From Flavobacteriaceae bacterium (GTDB lineage: Bacteria; Bacteroidota; Bacteroidia; Flavobacteriales; Flavobacteriaceae), in contig NZAX01000101.1 in NCBI GenBank assembly GCA_002687665.1, positions 1-7,565 of the forward strand: DNA of 7,565 bases, read 5' to 3'. The notes beneath the pieces were generated by a model that saw nothing but the letters and a program-made list of their open reading frames with translations, was not told where the DNA came from and did not search any database. The translations under genes and the position numbers were made by a program. Shown piece by piece: positions 1-6,537 of the stretch (position 1 is the stretch's first letter; each line of letters opens with the position of its first letter).

Positions 1-240
1 AACATCCAATTCAAAATTAGACATGATAAAAAGTTGATCCCAAAGTTTGTGTTGAAAATCAGGAACATCCCGCAGATGAGGGTTCATGTTTCCCATAATA
101 CCAATGACTGCCTTGGCCATTTTATTGCGCTCTTCACGGTTTTGGGTCTCCATGATTTGATTGATCATCAATTGCACATGTCTGCCATACTCAGGTATGA
201 CCAATTGGGTTCTTTTTGTATTGTATTGTAAAGTTTCCAT
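1..240 (-). CDS. DUF4290 family protein, N-terminal part (truncated by window edge)
   Basis: Reading the minus strand from the ATG at 240-238 gives 80 uninterrupted codons running off the left edge, so only the N-terminal part is present. Visible motifs are IPEYGRH (residues 15-21), EERNKMAK, an IMGNMNPHLRD segment and HKLWDQL. From memory these match DUF4290, a family of unknown function largely restricted to Bacteroidota. The protein has no signal peptide or membrane segment here and is presumably cytoplasmic. It lies 84 bases downstream of the DUF493 gene on the same strand, so the two may be co-transcribed. In related genomes I recall this gene lying just ahead of murA, which would fall outside the window; that is inference. 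The family call is fairly sure, the role unknown. Confidence 0.85.
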   Translation of the reverse strand, partial: METLQYNTKRTQLVIPEYGRHVQLMINQIMETQNREERNKMAKAVIGIMGNMNPHLRDVPDFQHKLWDQLFIMSNFELDV

Positions 241-324
241 TAAGGGAAAAATTTGTCTTAAGCGAAGTTGGGTTATTGCAATTTACTAAAATCTAAATAA
301 TCAGCTGTTTAAATCCATAATTAA

Positions 325-615
325 TTACAAAATGATAACCCCTTGAAATTCCGACGCTTTTTTATAAATAGCAATCACTTCTCGGGGGGATTTCATTTCA
401 ATAGTTATGGTCAGACTTTGAAACTTTTTTTTTGAGGAATTGACCAAAGAAACGCCCTCAGTGGGATTGTTAAACAAATCCTTTAGTTTATTGATCTGAT
501 GACTGTTCGAATTCGTAATGAATTTGAACATGTAAAGACCGGGCCAGTTTTGCGATTTCTCCAATTTTTCTTGAAATCGTTCGTAAAAATCATCAGGTTT
601 TTCCTTTGAATTCAT
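325..615 (-). CDS. DUF493 (YbeD-like) family protein
   Basis: This is a small cytoplasmic protein of 96 residues starting at the ATG at 615-613. The codon just upstream (618-616) is an in-frame TTG, so a 97-residue form is possible, but ATG is the more natural start. The N-terminal part is acidic/basic and probably helical (DDFYERFQEKLEK). It leads into WPGLYMFKFI (residues 24-33) and ends with a SLTITIEM strand and an IYKKASEFQGVIIL tail. Length and layout fit the ACT-like alpha-beta fold of DUF493/YbeD, whose family is described as possibly regulatory; no substrate can be read from the sequence. The gene is divergent from the NTPase-recQ unit across a 57-base gap and lies upstream of the DUF4290 gene on the same strand. 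Confidence 0.85.
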   Translation of the reverse strand: MNSKEKPDDFYERFQEKLEKSQNWPGLYMFKFITNSNSHQINKLKDLFNNPTEGVSLVNSSKKKFQSLTITIEMKSPREVIAIYKKASEFQGVIIL

Positions 616-634
616 CAAGGAATATTATTTTGCA

Positions 635-642
635 CAAATATA
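635..642 (-). promoter_or_regulatory. Candidate Bacteroidota -7 element for the DUF493 gene
   Basis: Read on the minus strand this is TATATTTG, an exact match to the Bacteroidota -7 consensus TAnnTTTG, 19 bases ahead of the DUF493 ATG. No convincing TTG/TTTG -33 element lies 17-23 bases further upstream, so the call rests on the -7 box and its position in a short divergent intergenic region. Confidence 0.4.
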
Positions 643-672
643 ATTGATATCTCCGTTATATTAGAATCACTT

Positions 673-1242
673 ATGAATCTATTTAAAAATAAAAAAATTG
701 TGATTAGCGGGGGGCCAGGAAGTGGAAAAACTACCTTGGTCAATTTGTTGCGAGTCGAGGGGTATGAATGTATCGATGAATTTTCGAGAACCCTTATTAA
801 AAGGGCTCAAAAACAGGGGAAAAATAATATTTTTAAAACACAACCTCTAGATTTTAGTAAGAAAGTTTGGAACGGCAGAAAAGAACAGTATAAAAATTCA
901 AAACCAAGCTCAAACAAAACAAAGAAATCATATGTCTTTTTTGATAGAGGATTACATGATGTATTGGCTTACATGGATTGCCTAGGAGTTAGTTATGATT
1001 CCTGTAAGTTTGACCCTTCTGGTTTTCCTTATGATTTGGCCTTGCTCCTCCCTCCCCGGAAGTCCATATATATCAAAGACAACGAACGAAAGGAGGGTTT
1101 TCAGGAAGCTCAAAAACTATTTTTTTACATCAAAAAGACCTATCAAAAATATAACATTCCCACCGTTGAAGTTCCCTTTCAAAGCCCGGAAGTAAGAATT
1201 TCGACCTTACTCGAGTATTTGGATCATGCAGAAAAAGCTTGA
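673..1242 (+). CDS. P-loop NTPase, AAA_28 / NadR-like family
   Basis: A 189-residue predicted cytoplasmic nucleotide-binding protein. The N-terminus carries a Walker A motif GGPGSGKT (residues 13-20) after a beta strand (KIVISG). A conserved-looking DEFSR segment follows (35-39), then a hydrophobic strand ending in an acidic residue, FFDRG (89-93), which is the likely Walker B-type or substrate-binding site. This layout matches the AAA_28 group of small P-loop ATPases/kinases that includes the kinase domain of NadR. The actual substrate is unknown and no NadR adenylyltransferase domain is present, so NAD metabolism should not be assumed. The gene starts 57 bases from the divergent DUF493 gene. 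Its last 17 bases overlap the beginning of recQ in another frame, which suggests translational coupling. The family is well supported, the function open. Confidence 0.85.
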   Translation: MNLFKNKKIVISGGPGSGKTTLVNLLRVEGYECIDEFSRTLIKRAQKQGKNNIFKTQPLDFSKKVWNGRKEQYKNSKPSSNKTKKSYVFFDRGLHDVLAYMDCLGVSYDSCKFDPSGFPYDLALLLPPRKSIYIKDNERKEGFQEAQKLFFYIKKTYQKYNIPTVEVPFQSPEVRISTLLEYLDHAEKA

Positions 1243-2935
1243 CTATTTAGAGCGATACTGGAAAAAAAAGACCTTTAGACCTTTACAAGAAGAAGTGATT
1301 GATCATTACCTTCAAAGTAAAGACAGTATAGTTTTGTTGCCCACCGGTGGTGGAAAGTCAGTTTGTTATCAATTGCCTGCATTACTATACCAGGGACAAA
1401 CCATAGTGATCTCCCCACTGGTATCACTGATGCAAGATCAGGTAAATCAACTCAACAAACGTGGAATTAAATCAATGTTTTTTGAAAGTATTGTAGACAA
1501 AAATGATCTTTATCGTCAATTAGAAAATGCCCGTAACGGCAATTTCAAAATAATTTATTTTTCTCCAGAAAGACTAAGCAGTACTGAATTCCTTAACCAA
1601 ATAGAAAAATTGCCAATAAAGGGCATAGCAATCGATGAAGCACATTGTATTTCTGAATGGGGACACGATTTCAGACCTGCCTTTAGGCTTATAAAAAATT
1701 TAAGGCCCCTGTTTCCCCAGACCCCCATTATGGCTCTGACGGCAACAGCAACTCCAAAAGTATTAAAAGACATAAGCACTTCATTGGGTTTGATCCAACC
1801 CAAAATCTTTAGTACTTCTTTTGAAAGAAAAAATATTTACTATGATGTACTACATGCAGAAGACAAAATGGCTACACTTAAAAGGTTATTGATCAACTCT
1901 CCAAATGAATCAGTTATTATCTATTGTCGATCAAGATCTAAAACCGAACATATCGCTAAAGAACTCCAAAGCTTGGGACTGAAAGCGGCTTTTTATCACG
2001 GTGGAGTGGAAGCAAGACAAAAAAAACAAATTCTTAAAAATTGGAAAAATGATATTTATCCCATTATGGTAGCAACTAATGCATTTGGAATGGGAATTAA
2101 CAAAAGCAATGTCAGAAAAGTCGTTCACATGATCATGCCGGAAAGTATGGAGTCATATTATCAAGAAACAGGAAGAGCAGGAAGAGATGGACGACCTTCA
2201 AAAGCTATTCTTTTGGTTCACCCTTCAGATAAAGACCGATTAGAAAATCAATTTTTAAGTCATCTTCCTGACTCAAAATATGTGAAACAATTTTATAAAA
2301 AGCTTTGCAGCTATCTTCAAATTGCCTACGGTGAAGGGAAGGGAGGGGATTACAAACTCAACTTCAAAAGCTTTTGTGATGTTTATCAGTTTCACCCCAA
2401 AAAGGTACAGAATTGTTTTGTAATACTGGAGAGAGAGGGTGTTTTGGAATTGAGACACATGCATGAGACACTAACACATTTAAAAATCAAATGCAGTCCA
2501 GCAGAAGCAATTGAGAGAGTAACACAAGGAGACGATGCAGCCAGAATACTTCAGTTTTTGATGCGTAATTACGAAGAAATATTCAGTAAAGAGAATATAA
2601 TTAATCTAGAAAAAATTGTAGACCTCTTGGGCTTGGATTTTGATGAAATTAAAAAACAACTAAGCTTGATGGAAAAGGAAAATATTATTGAACATCAACA
2701 GTCAAATACCGACATAAAACTCTACTGGAAACTTCCAAGAGAGGATAATTACACCCTTAATCCTTTTCTCATAAGAACCGAAGAAAACAATAAATTTAAA
2801 GCAAATAAGATTAAGTTTATGCTTGACTATGCCTATGAAGAATTCGAATGTAAGCGCAATAAAATTCTATTATATTTTGGAGAAAAGAAGATAGTTACTT
2901 GTCTACAATGTTCTGCAAAAAGCTGCAAAAAATAA
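1226..2935 (+). CDS. recQ: RecQ-family ATP-dependent DNA helicase (short, no HRDC domain)
   Basis: A 569-residue superfamily 2 helicase that should unwind DNA 3' to 5' in recombination and replication-fork repair. All core motifs are visible: motif 0 FRPLQ (17-21), Walker A TGGGKS (40-45), DEAH (137-140) followed by the RecQ aromatic-rich loop CISEWGHDFRPAF, motif III ALTATAT (about 170-176), motif IV IIYCRSRS (about 231-238), motif V ATNAFGMGIN (about 283-292) and motif VI QETGRAGRDG (313-322). A winged-helix-like region lies around 375-410. The protein ends with a four-cysteine cluster C542-x16-C559-x2-C562-x4-C567. This resembles the RecQ zinc site but sits at the extreme C-terminus with a wider last spacing, and there is no HRDC domain. 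The start overlaps the NTPase gene by 17 bases. A second, full-length RecQ may exist elsewhere in the genome; that is inference. Confidence 0.93.
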   Translation: MQKKLDYLERYWKKKTFRPLQEEVIDHYLQSKDSIVLLPTGGGKSVCYQLPALLYQGQTIVISPLVSLMQDQVNQLNKRGIKSMFFESIVDKNDLYRQLENARNGNFKIIYFSPERLSSTEFLNQIEKLPIKGIAIDEAHCISEWGHDFRPAFRLIKNLRPLFPQTPIMALTATATPKVLKDISTSLGLIQPKIFSTSFERKNIYYDVLHAEDKMATLKRLLINSPNESVIIYCRSRSKTEHIAKELQSLGLKAAFYHGGVEARQKKQILKNWKNDIYPIMVATNAFGMGINKSNVRKVVHMIMPESMESYYQETGRAGRDGRPSKAILLVHPSDKDRLENQFLSHLPDSKYVKQFYKKLCSYLQIAYGEGKGGDYKLNFKSFCDVYQFHPKKVQNCFVILEREGVLELRHMHETLTHLKIKCSPAEAIERVTQGDDAARILQFLMRNYEEIFSKENIINLEKIVDLLGLDFDEIKKQLSLMEKENIIEHQQSNTDIKLYWKLPREDNYTLNPFLIRTEENNKFKANKIKFMLDYAYEEFECKRNKILLYFGEKKIVTCLQCSAKSCKK

Positions 2936-3045
2936 TAATCTATTTGTAGAAGTGAGGTTGTAAATAAAACAAATCTAAAAGAAAGAGACGCAGAGTGAAT
3001 GTCAAATAGCTTTACAATTAATAACATAAAATGATTCCATTATGA

Positions 3046-3053
3046 TAGTTTTG
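3046..3053 (+). promoter_or_regulatory. Candidate -7 element for fmt
   Basis: TAGTTTTG matches the Bacteroidota -7 consensus TAnnTTTG exactly and lies 59 bases ahead of the fmt ATG, in the 177-base gap after recQ. No good TTG -33 box is seen 17-23 bases upstream. The position suggests that fmt has its own promoter instead of relying on recQ read-through. Confidence 0.4.
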
Positions 3054-3112
3054 CATAATATGACGGAATAGAAAATAGTCTGATTGAATGAAATAAATCA
3101 GTTTTACCTCAA

Positions 3113-4057
3113 ATGAGTAAAAAAATAATTTTTTTTGGCACTCCTCCATTCGCTGAATCGTGTTTGGAGAAAGTCGTTGAAGAAAAGTTCAATGTAGTCG
3201 CTGTGGTAACTGCACCCGATCGCCCCGCAGGTCGAGGAAGAAAAATAAAGTCTTCTGCAGTAAAACATTTTGCTGAAGCAAAAAATATCCCTGTGCTACA
3301 GCCTGCAAACCTCAAAGCTCCTGAATTTTTAAAACAATTGAATGAACTGGAACCCGACTTGATGGTCATAGTTGCTTTTAGAATGTTACCCAGAGAGGTT
3401 TGGTCCATTCCGCCACTAGGAACCTTTAACCTTCATGCATCGCTCCTTCCCAATTACAGGGGAGCTGCTCCGATCAATTGGTCTATTATAAACCAAGAAA
3501 AGTACAGTGGCGTAACCACTTTTTTTATCAATGAAGAGATTGATAGCGGAGCAATTTTATTACAGGAAAAAGTTGATATCGAAACACAAGATACCGCCGG
3601 TAGCCTACACGATAAATTAGCTAAAAAAGGAAGCGAATTGATTTGCAATACAATTAGAGGTATCCTTAAGGGGTCTATCACTCCACAAAAACAAGAAGTG
3701 AGAGGGTCCGAAAAAGCTGCTCCAAAACTTAATAAAGAAAATATTTTTATTGATTGGGATCAACCTCTTGACGCAATTCAAGCAAAAATAAAGGGTTTGT
3801 CTCCCTACCCTGGGGCAAAGTTTAATTGGATCGAAGACGATAAAAAATCAATCATTAAAATCTTCAAGGCAGAAATGGTAAAGGAAAATCATCCCTTTGA
3901 TCCTAAAAAAGTCATAATAAAGGATCATAAAATTCTGATCACTCATCCTACAGGATTTTTAAATTGTATTATTTTGCAGTTTCCAAACAAAAAACAAATG
4001 AACGCCATTGATCTTTTAAATGGTAACTCAATTTCTAATAAAGTACAAGTTTCTTGA
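3113..4057 (+). CDS. fmt: Methionyl-tRNA formyltransferase
   Basis: This enzyme transfers a formyl group from 10-formyltetrahydrofolate to the amino group of methionyl-initiator tRNA, making the fMet-tRNA used to start translation. At 314 residues it has almost the length of the E. coli enzyme (315). The N-terminal Rossmann-type domain opens with IIFFGTPPFAE and carries APDRPAGRGRK (34-44). The catalytic triad of the family is in place: Asn106 and His108 in FNLHASLLPNYRGAAP, and Asp144 in NEEIDSG. The C-terminal OB-like tRNA-binding domain starts around residue 205 and includes GLSPYPGA. The gene stands apart from recQ by 177 bases with a candidate promoter, and a possible terminator follows it. 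I see nothing unusual in the reading frame. Confidence 0.97.
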   Translation: MSKKIIFFGTPPFAESCLEKVVEEKFNVVAVVTAPDRPAGRGRKIKSSAVKHFAEAKNIPVLQPANLKAPEFLKQLNELEPDLMVIVAFRMLPREVWSIPPLGTFNLHASLLPNYRGAAPINWSIINQEKYSGVTTFFINEEIDSGAILLQEKVDIETQDTAGSLHDKLAKKGSELICNTIRGILKGSITPQKQEVRGSEKAAPKLNKENIFIDWDQPLDAIQAKIKGLSPYPGAKFNWIEDDKKSIIKIFKAEMVKENHPFDPKKVIIKDHKILITHPTGFLNCIILQFPNKKQMNAIDLLNGNSISNKVQVS

Positions 4058-4065
4058 GTTTAAAG

Positions 4066-4095
4066 CCACCCTATTATCAACAAATAGTGGTTTTT
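4066..4095 (+). terminator. Possible intrinsic terminator after fmt
   Basis: Nine bases past the fmt stop, CCAC and TAT (interrupted by a two-base CC bulge) can pair with ATAGTGG at 4084-4090 around a 9-base loop, followed directly by TTTTT. The bulge makes the stem weak, so the call is tentative. Confidence 0.4.
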
Positions 4096-4123
4096 ATTAA
4101 CAATAATGGGTATTTAACCTGAT

Positions 4124-4158
4124 TTTGCATTGGACTTATGGGAAAGGGTATAAATTTG
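4124..4158 (+). promoter_or_regulatory. Promoter for the HU gene
   Basis: A perfect -7 element TAAATTTG (4151-4158) lies 27 bases ahead of the HU ATG. Two TTG-containing -33 candidates are within the accepted range: TTTG at 4124-4127 (23 bases away) and TTG at 4130-4132 (18 bases away). This is the best full promoter in the window, fitting a highly expressed nucleoid protein. Confidence 0.6.
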
Positions 4159-4185
4159 TGTGTGTAATAATAAACCTTTAAGATT

Positions 4186-4458
4186 ATGAACAAATCAGAA
4201 TTAATTGATGCTATGGCAGCTGATGCTGGCATCTCCAAAGCAGCTGCAAAAGCAGCGTTAGAATCATTAATTGGTAGTGTCGGTAAAACACTCAAAGGAG
4301 GAGGACGCGTTTCCCTAGTTGGATTTGGGTCTTGGTCAGTTTCAAGAAGAGCTGCGAGAGACGGTAGAAACCCACAAACTGGAGCCACAATCAAGATTGC
4401 AGCCAAAAATGTTGTTAAATTCAAAGCTGGTGCTGAATTGTCAAGCTCTGTAAACTAA
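4186..4458 (+). CDS. HU family DNA-binding protein
   Basis: A 90-residue histone-like protein, the normal length for HU. It should dimerise and bend DNA non-specifically, helping to compact the nucleoid. The N-terminal helical part starts MNKSELIDAMA. The hinge GFGSWSVSRR (46-55) is followed by the DNA-binding beta-arm with the RNPQTG motif (61-66), in which Pro63 is the residue that intercalates between base pairs in this family. The C-terminal strand and helix read KIAAKNVVKFKAG. It is a stand-alone transcription unit with its own promoter upstream and an intrinsic terminator 22 bases after its stop. The gene is richer in GC and alanine codons than its neighbours, as expected for a strongly expressed gene. 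Whether it is HU or an IHF-like relative cannot be settled by eye, but the flanking motif favours HU. Confidence 0.96.
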   Translation: MNKSELIDAMAADAGISKAAAKAALESLIGSVGKTLKGGGRVSLVGFGSWSVSRRAARDGRNPQTGATIKIAAKNVVKFKAGAELSSSVN

Positions 4459-4480
4459 ACATCAAAACCAAAAACTATTA

Positions 4481-4508
4481 AAGCTTCCCATCGGGAGGCT
4501 TTTTTTTT
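4481..4508 (+). terminator. Intrinsic terminator of the HU gene
   Basis: AAGCTTCCC (4481-4489) pairs with GGGAGGCTT (4493-4501) with one T-G wobble around a 3-base loop, and a run of T follows to 4508. This is a textbook rho-independent terminator 22 bases after the HU stop codon. Confidence 0.9.
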
Positions 4509-4565
4509 GGGATTTAACCAATAAATCACTAAATTATTTTCTTAAAACCTACACAAATTAAATAA

Positions 4566-5111
4566 ATGGAGTCGGGGAAATTACTTATTGCAGAGCCATC
4601 AGTATTCGGGGATCAAAATTTTCACAGATCCATCGTGATCATGGTTGAAAAAAAAGAGTCTGGTTTTCTAGGGTTCATTCTCAATAAACCCCTAAGCTAT
4701 GAAATCAAGGATGTTTTACCTGAAATCAAAATGAGTTTTCCACTATATAACGGCGGGCCAGTAGAACAAGACAACTTGTTTTTTATACATAATGCTGGAC
4801 ATTTGATACCTGGAAGTATAAAAGTAGACAATAAGCTATTTTGGGGTGGTGATTTTGAAAAGGTATTAGCATTAGTAAATGATGGTATTTTAAGCACCAA
4901 GGACATCCGATTCTTTTTGGGCTATTCAGGCTGGTCAAGTGATCAATTAAGACAAGAAATTGGAGCTAATTCCTGGGTAGTAGTTGAAAACTCTTTTCAA
5001 GCTAAAATTTTATCCCACAAAACGGAAAGCTTATGGAAAGATCAAATGAAAGCCCTGGGAGGCAAGTATTTGATATGGTCTAATACCCCTGAAAATCCCT
5101 ATCACAACTAA
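4566..5111 (+). CDS. YqgE/AlgH family protein (UPF0301)
   Basis: A 181-residue cytoplasmic protein of the YqgE/AlgH family, about the usual length. Family motifs are clear: GKLLIAEPS at the N-terminus, FHRSIVIMVE (19-28), GFLGFILNKP (33-42), YNGGPV (61-66), LFWGGDFE (91-98) and FLGYSGWSSDQL (117-128). The biochemical role is not established; the AlgH name comes from a reported link to alginate regulation in Pseudomonas, which need not apply here. The gene lies after the HU terminator, with no convincing -7 box seen in the short gap, so its promoter is unassigned. Its TAA stop overlaps the stop of the convergent aminotransferase-like gene by 3 bases (shared span 5108-5111). Confidence 0.93.
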   Translation: MESGKLLIAEPSVFGDQNFHRSIVIMVEKKESGFLGFILNKPLSYEIKDVLPEIKMSFPLYNGGPVEQDNLFFIHNAGHLIPGSIKVDNKLFWGGDFEKVLALVNDGILSTKDIRFFLGYSGWSSDQLRQEIGANSWVVVENSFQAKILSHKTESLWKDQMKALGGKYLIWSNTPENPYHN

Positions 5112-5935
5112 CGATTCAAGTAATGGAAAAATTGTTTTCGTAGGGAAATAGACTTTTCTATTTCGAATTTCTTCTTTCTGAATTCTGTGACGTGAATAAA
5201 TCCATTGGCTGAGGAAATCAAAAAAACCTCTTGAGCTTGCTGTATTGAAAAAATAGCGATTTTGGTTTCAATTTCCTGAATTTTAATTTCCTTTTTAAGA
5301 AATTCGATAAAAGAAGAACGAAGAACGGTATTAGCCGTTCCCTCAGATAGAGGGGGAGTTTGAATGCCGTCAGAGTTGATCAAAAATACAGCACCGTGTG
5401 TGCTCTCCACCAATCTTTTGTGGTTGTTAACAAGAAATGCCGCTCCAAAACCATTTTCGTAGGCAAATACTTTGCCTAATTCCCGTAAAGAATTATTGGT
5501 CTGAAAAAGATTAGAATAATCGTTGGCAAAAATATAGTGATCTTTGTAAAGAGTCAATTCTATATTCGTAGCGTCTATTGAAGATTCACCCATTTGCATT
5601 AAAAAACAAATCGGACTCACTGGTGACTTATTTGTGGGTTCTTTCATCCTGAAAAATTTAAGGCTCAAGATCTGAATTTCATTGTTTTTTTTATTAAAGT
5701 CATTCAATTGATGGCTTTGCTCTTGGATAAAATCCAAGGTGAAGTGCATCGGAATTTCTACTCTGAATCTTCTAAGGGCTGCCATGATTGAAAAATAATG
5801 GGCCTCTAGTTGGTTTATTCTACCCTTAATTAGAACCATTTCATGTGAGTGTATTGGAATAGATGTAAGGCAACTGAGTAATTCTTCAGGAGCAGCTCTA
5901 AAGCTGGAAAAGCATTTACCATTAAAATTAATCAT
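5108..5935 (-). CDS. Class IV aminotransferase-like protein, probable pseudoenzyme (Lys to Gln at active site)
   Basis: A 275-residue protein with the fold-type IV PLP enzyme layout seen in branched-chain aminotransferase, D-amino acid aminotransferase and PabC. The recognisable C-terminal half reads FQTNN (144-148), GFGAAFLVN (162-170), VESTHGAVF (176-184), QTPPLSEG (192-199) and VLR (204-206). In active members the segment aligned with FQTNN is usually F/L-K-T-x-N/S, with K forming the Schiff base to PLP. Here that residue is Gln145 (codon CAG, plus-strand ctg at 5501-5503). The PLP-contacting glutamate is kept as Glu177, at the expected spacing of about 32 residues. The N-terminal RYGDGLFET-type motif and the S-N of the ExxSNxF motif are also lost, so more than one site is eroded. 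It starts 10 bases after the START-like gene on the same strand, so they are likely co-transcribed. Transaminase activity is unlikely. Confidence 0.8.
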   Translation of the reverse strand: MINFNGKCFSSFRAAPEELLSCLTSIPIHSHEMVLIKGRINQLEAHYFSIMAALRRFRVEIPMHFTLDFIQEQSHQLNDFNKKNNEIQILSLKFFRMKEPTNKSPVSPICFLMQMGESSIDATNIELTLYKDHYIFANDYSNLFQTNNSLRELGKVFAYENGFGAAFLVNNHKRLVESTHGAVFLINSDGIQTPPLSEGTANTVLRSSFIEFLKKEIKIQEIETKIAIFSIQQAQEVFLISSANGFIHVTEFRKKKFEIEKSISLRKQFFHYLNR

Positions 5936-5945
5936 GGAAAAAGAT

Positions 5946-6338
5946 TTAGGCAGAACCTAGAACCTGTTTTAGATCAGAAATCAAGCTGTCCCAAAGCAGT
6001 TTCGATTCATCTAATTCATCCTCATCAGCAAAATCAGAGACAACCAAGGAAACATCCTTAGTGATCTCATCCACCTCAATCTTAAACTCAAAATAATAGT
6101 CCGCATCGTCATCCTCACCAGTGTCCCACTGAAATCGAATTCTTTCGTTAGACTTATTTTGAATCAACTTTGCCTTTTCTTCTGTGTCATCCCATATAAA
6201 AACGAAGTTTTCACCTCTAGAATTCACGTTGTCAGCAAACCATTCGGACAAACCAGAGGGTGTAGAAAGGTATTGAAACAACAATTGGGGAGAGGCTTGA
6301 AAATCATACTCTACAGAAAAAAAGGTTTTTTTACTCAT
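5946..6338 (-). CDS. START-like domain protein (SRPBCC/AHSA1-type fold)
   Basis: A 130-residue protein starting at the ATG at 6338-6336; the codon before it is TTG, which would add one residue if used. The N-terminal strand FFSVEYDFQASP (6-17) is followed by LLFQYLSTPSGLSEWFADNV (19-38), the helix-turn-helix-like portion typical of AHSA1/START-like proteins. Strands FVFIWDD (45-51) and RIRFQWD (66-72) and a C-terminal helix LLWDSLISDLKQVL follow. The family usually forms a hydrophobic cavity or an Hsp90-cochaperone-like fold; the ligand here is unknown. A strongly acidic stretch (DTGEDDDAD, 72-80) makes the protein acidic. It is the first gene of a minus-strand pair with the aminotransferase-like gene. 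I recall START-like proteins of this length as common in Cytophagales. Confidence 0.85.
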   Translation of the reverse strand: MSKKTFFSVEYDFQASPQLLFQYLSTPSGLSEWFADNVNSRGENFVFIWDDTEEKAKLIQNKSNERIRFQWDTGEDDDADYYFEFKIEVDEITKDVSLVVSDFADEDELDESKLLWDSLISDLKQVLGSA

Positions 6339-6401
6339 CAAGGCAATTTTTCGATCAATATATATAAAAAAGTTTAGGTGCCACTATAAGAGGTTATTTT
6401 T

Positions 6402-6415
6402 TTTGAAAGTTCAAA
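6402..6415. repeat. Short inverted repeat between the START-like gene and the tRNA
   Basis: TTTGAA and TTCAAA form a perfect 6-base inverted repeat separated by AG, in the divergent region between the minus-strand START-like gene and the plus-strand tRNA. It could be an operator half-site pair or chance in A/T-rich DNA. Confidence 0.2.
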
Positions 6416-6437
6416 GCCTCACTAAAAATTATAATTT

Positions 6438-6445
6438 TATATTTG
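6438..6445 (+). promoter_or_regulatory. -7 element of the tRNA-Met promoter
   Basis: TATATTTG is an exact match to TAnnTTTG and ends 12 bases before the first base of the tRNA, placing the predicted transcript start just ahead of it. No clear TTG -33 box lies at the usual distance. Confidence 0.55.
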
Positions 6446-6457
6446 CGCATCGAAGAT

Positions 6458-6531
6458 GGCGAGGTAGCTCAGCCGGTTAGAGCGTCGGATTCATAACCCG
6501 GAGGTCGGGAGTTCAAGTCTCCCTCTCGCTA
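6458..6531 (+). tRNA. tRNA-Met (anticodon CAT), elongator-like
   Basis: The 74 bases fold into a full cloverleaf: acceptor GGCGAGG (6458-6464) with TCTCGCT (6524-6530), D stem GCTC/GAGC (6467-6470 and 6480-6483), anticodon CAT at 6492-6494 in the loop TTCATAA, and T stem GGGAG/CTCCC (6507-6511 and 6519-6523) with loop TTCAAGT. The discriminator is A6531 and CCA is not encoded. The A11-type D arm and paired acceptor end favour an elongator over an initiator. The anticodon stem has an A-C mismatch next to the loop (6489 with 6497), and the acceptor starts with a G-U pair. A CAT tRNA could also be the lysidine-modified Ile type, but the body looks like Met. Confidence 0.93.
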
Positions 6532-6537
6532 CAATTG

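Noticed and set aside
34..231. 65-codon plus-strand open frame at the left edge
   Set aside because: It is antisense to the DUF4290 coding sequence, whose minus-strand translation matches a known family along its whole length.
3109..3408. 99-codon minus-strand open frame inside fmt
   Set aside because: It is a shadow of the fmt coding frame, with no family resemblance, and fmt has its full catalytic triad on the other strand.
4066..4185. Possible riboswitch or leader structure ahead of the HU gene
   Set aside because: The region is accounted for by a weak fmt terminator and the HU promoter; the transcribed leader of about 20 bases is too short for a riboswitch.
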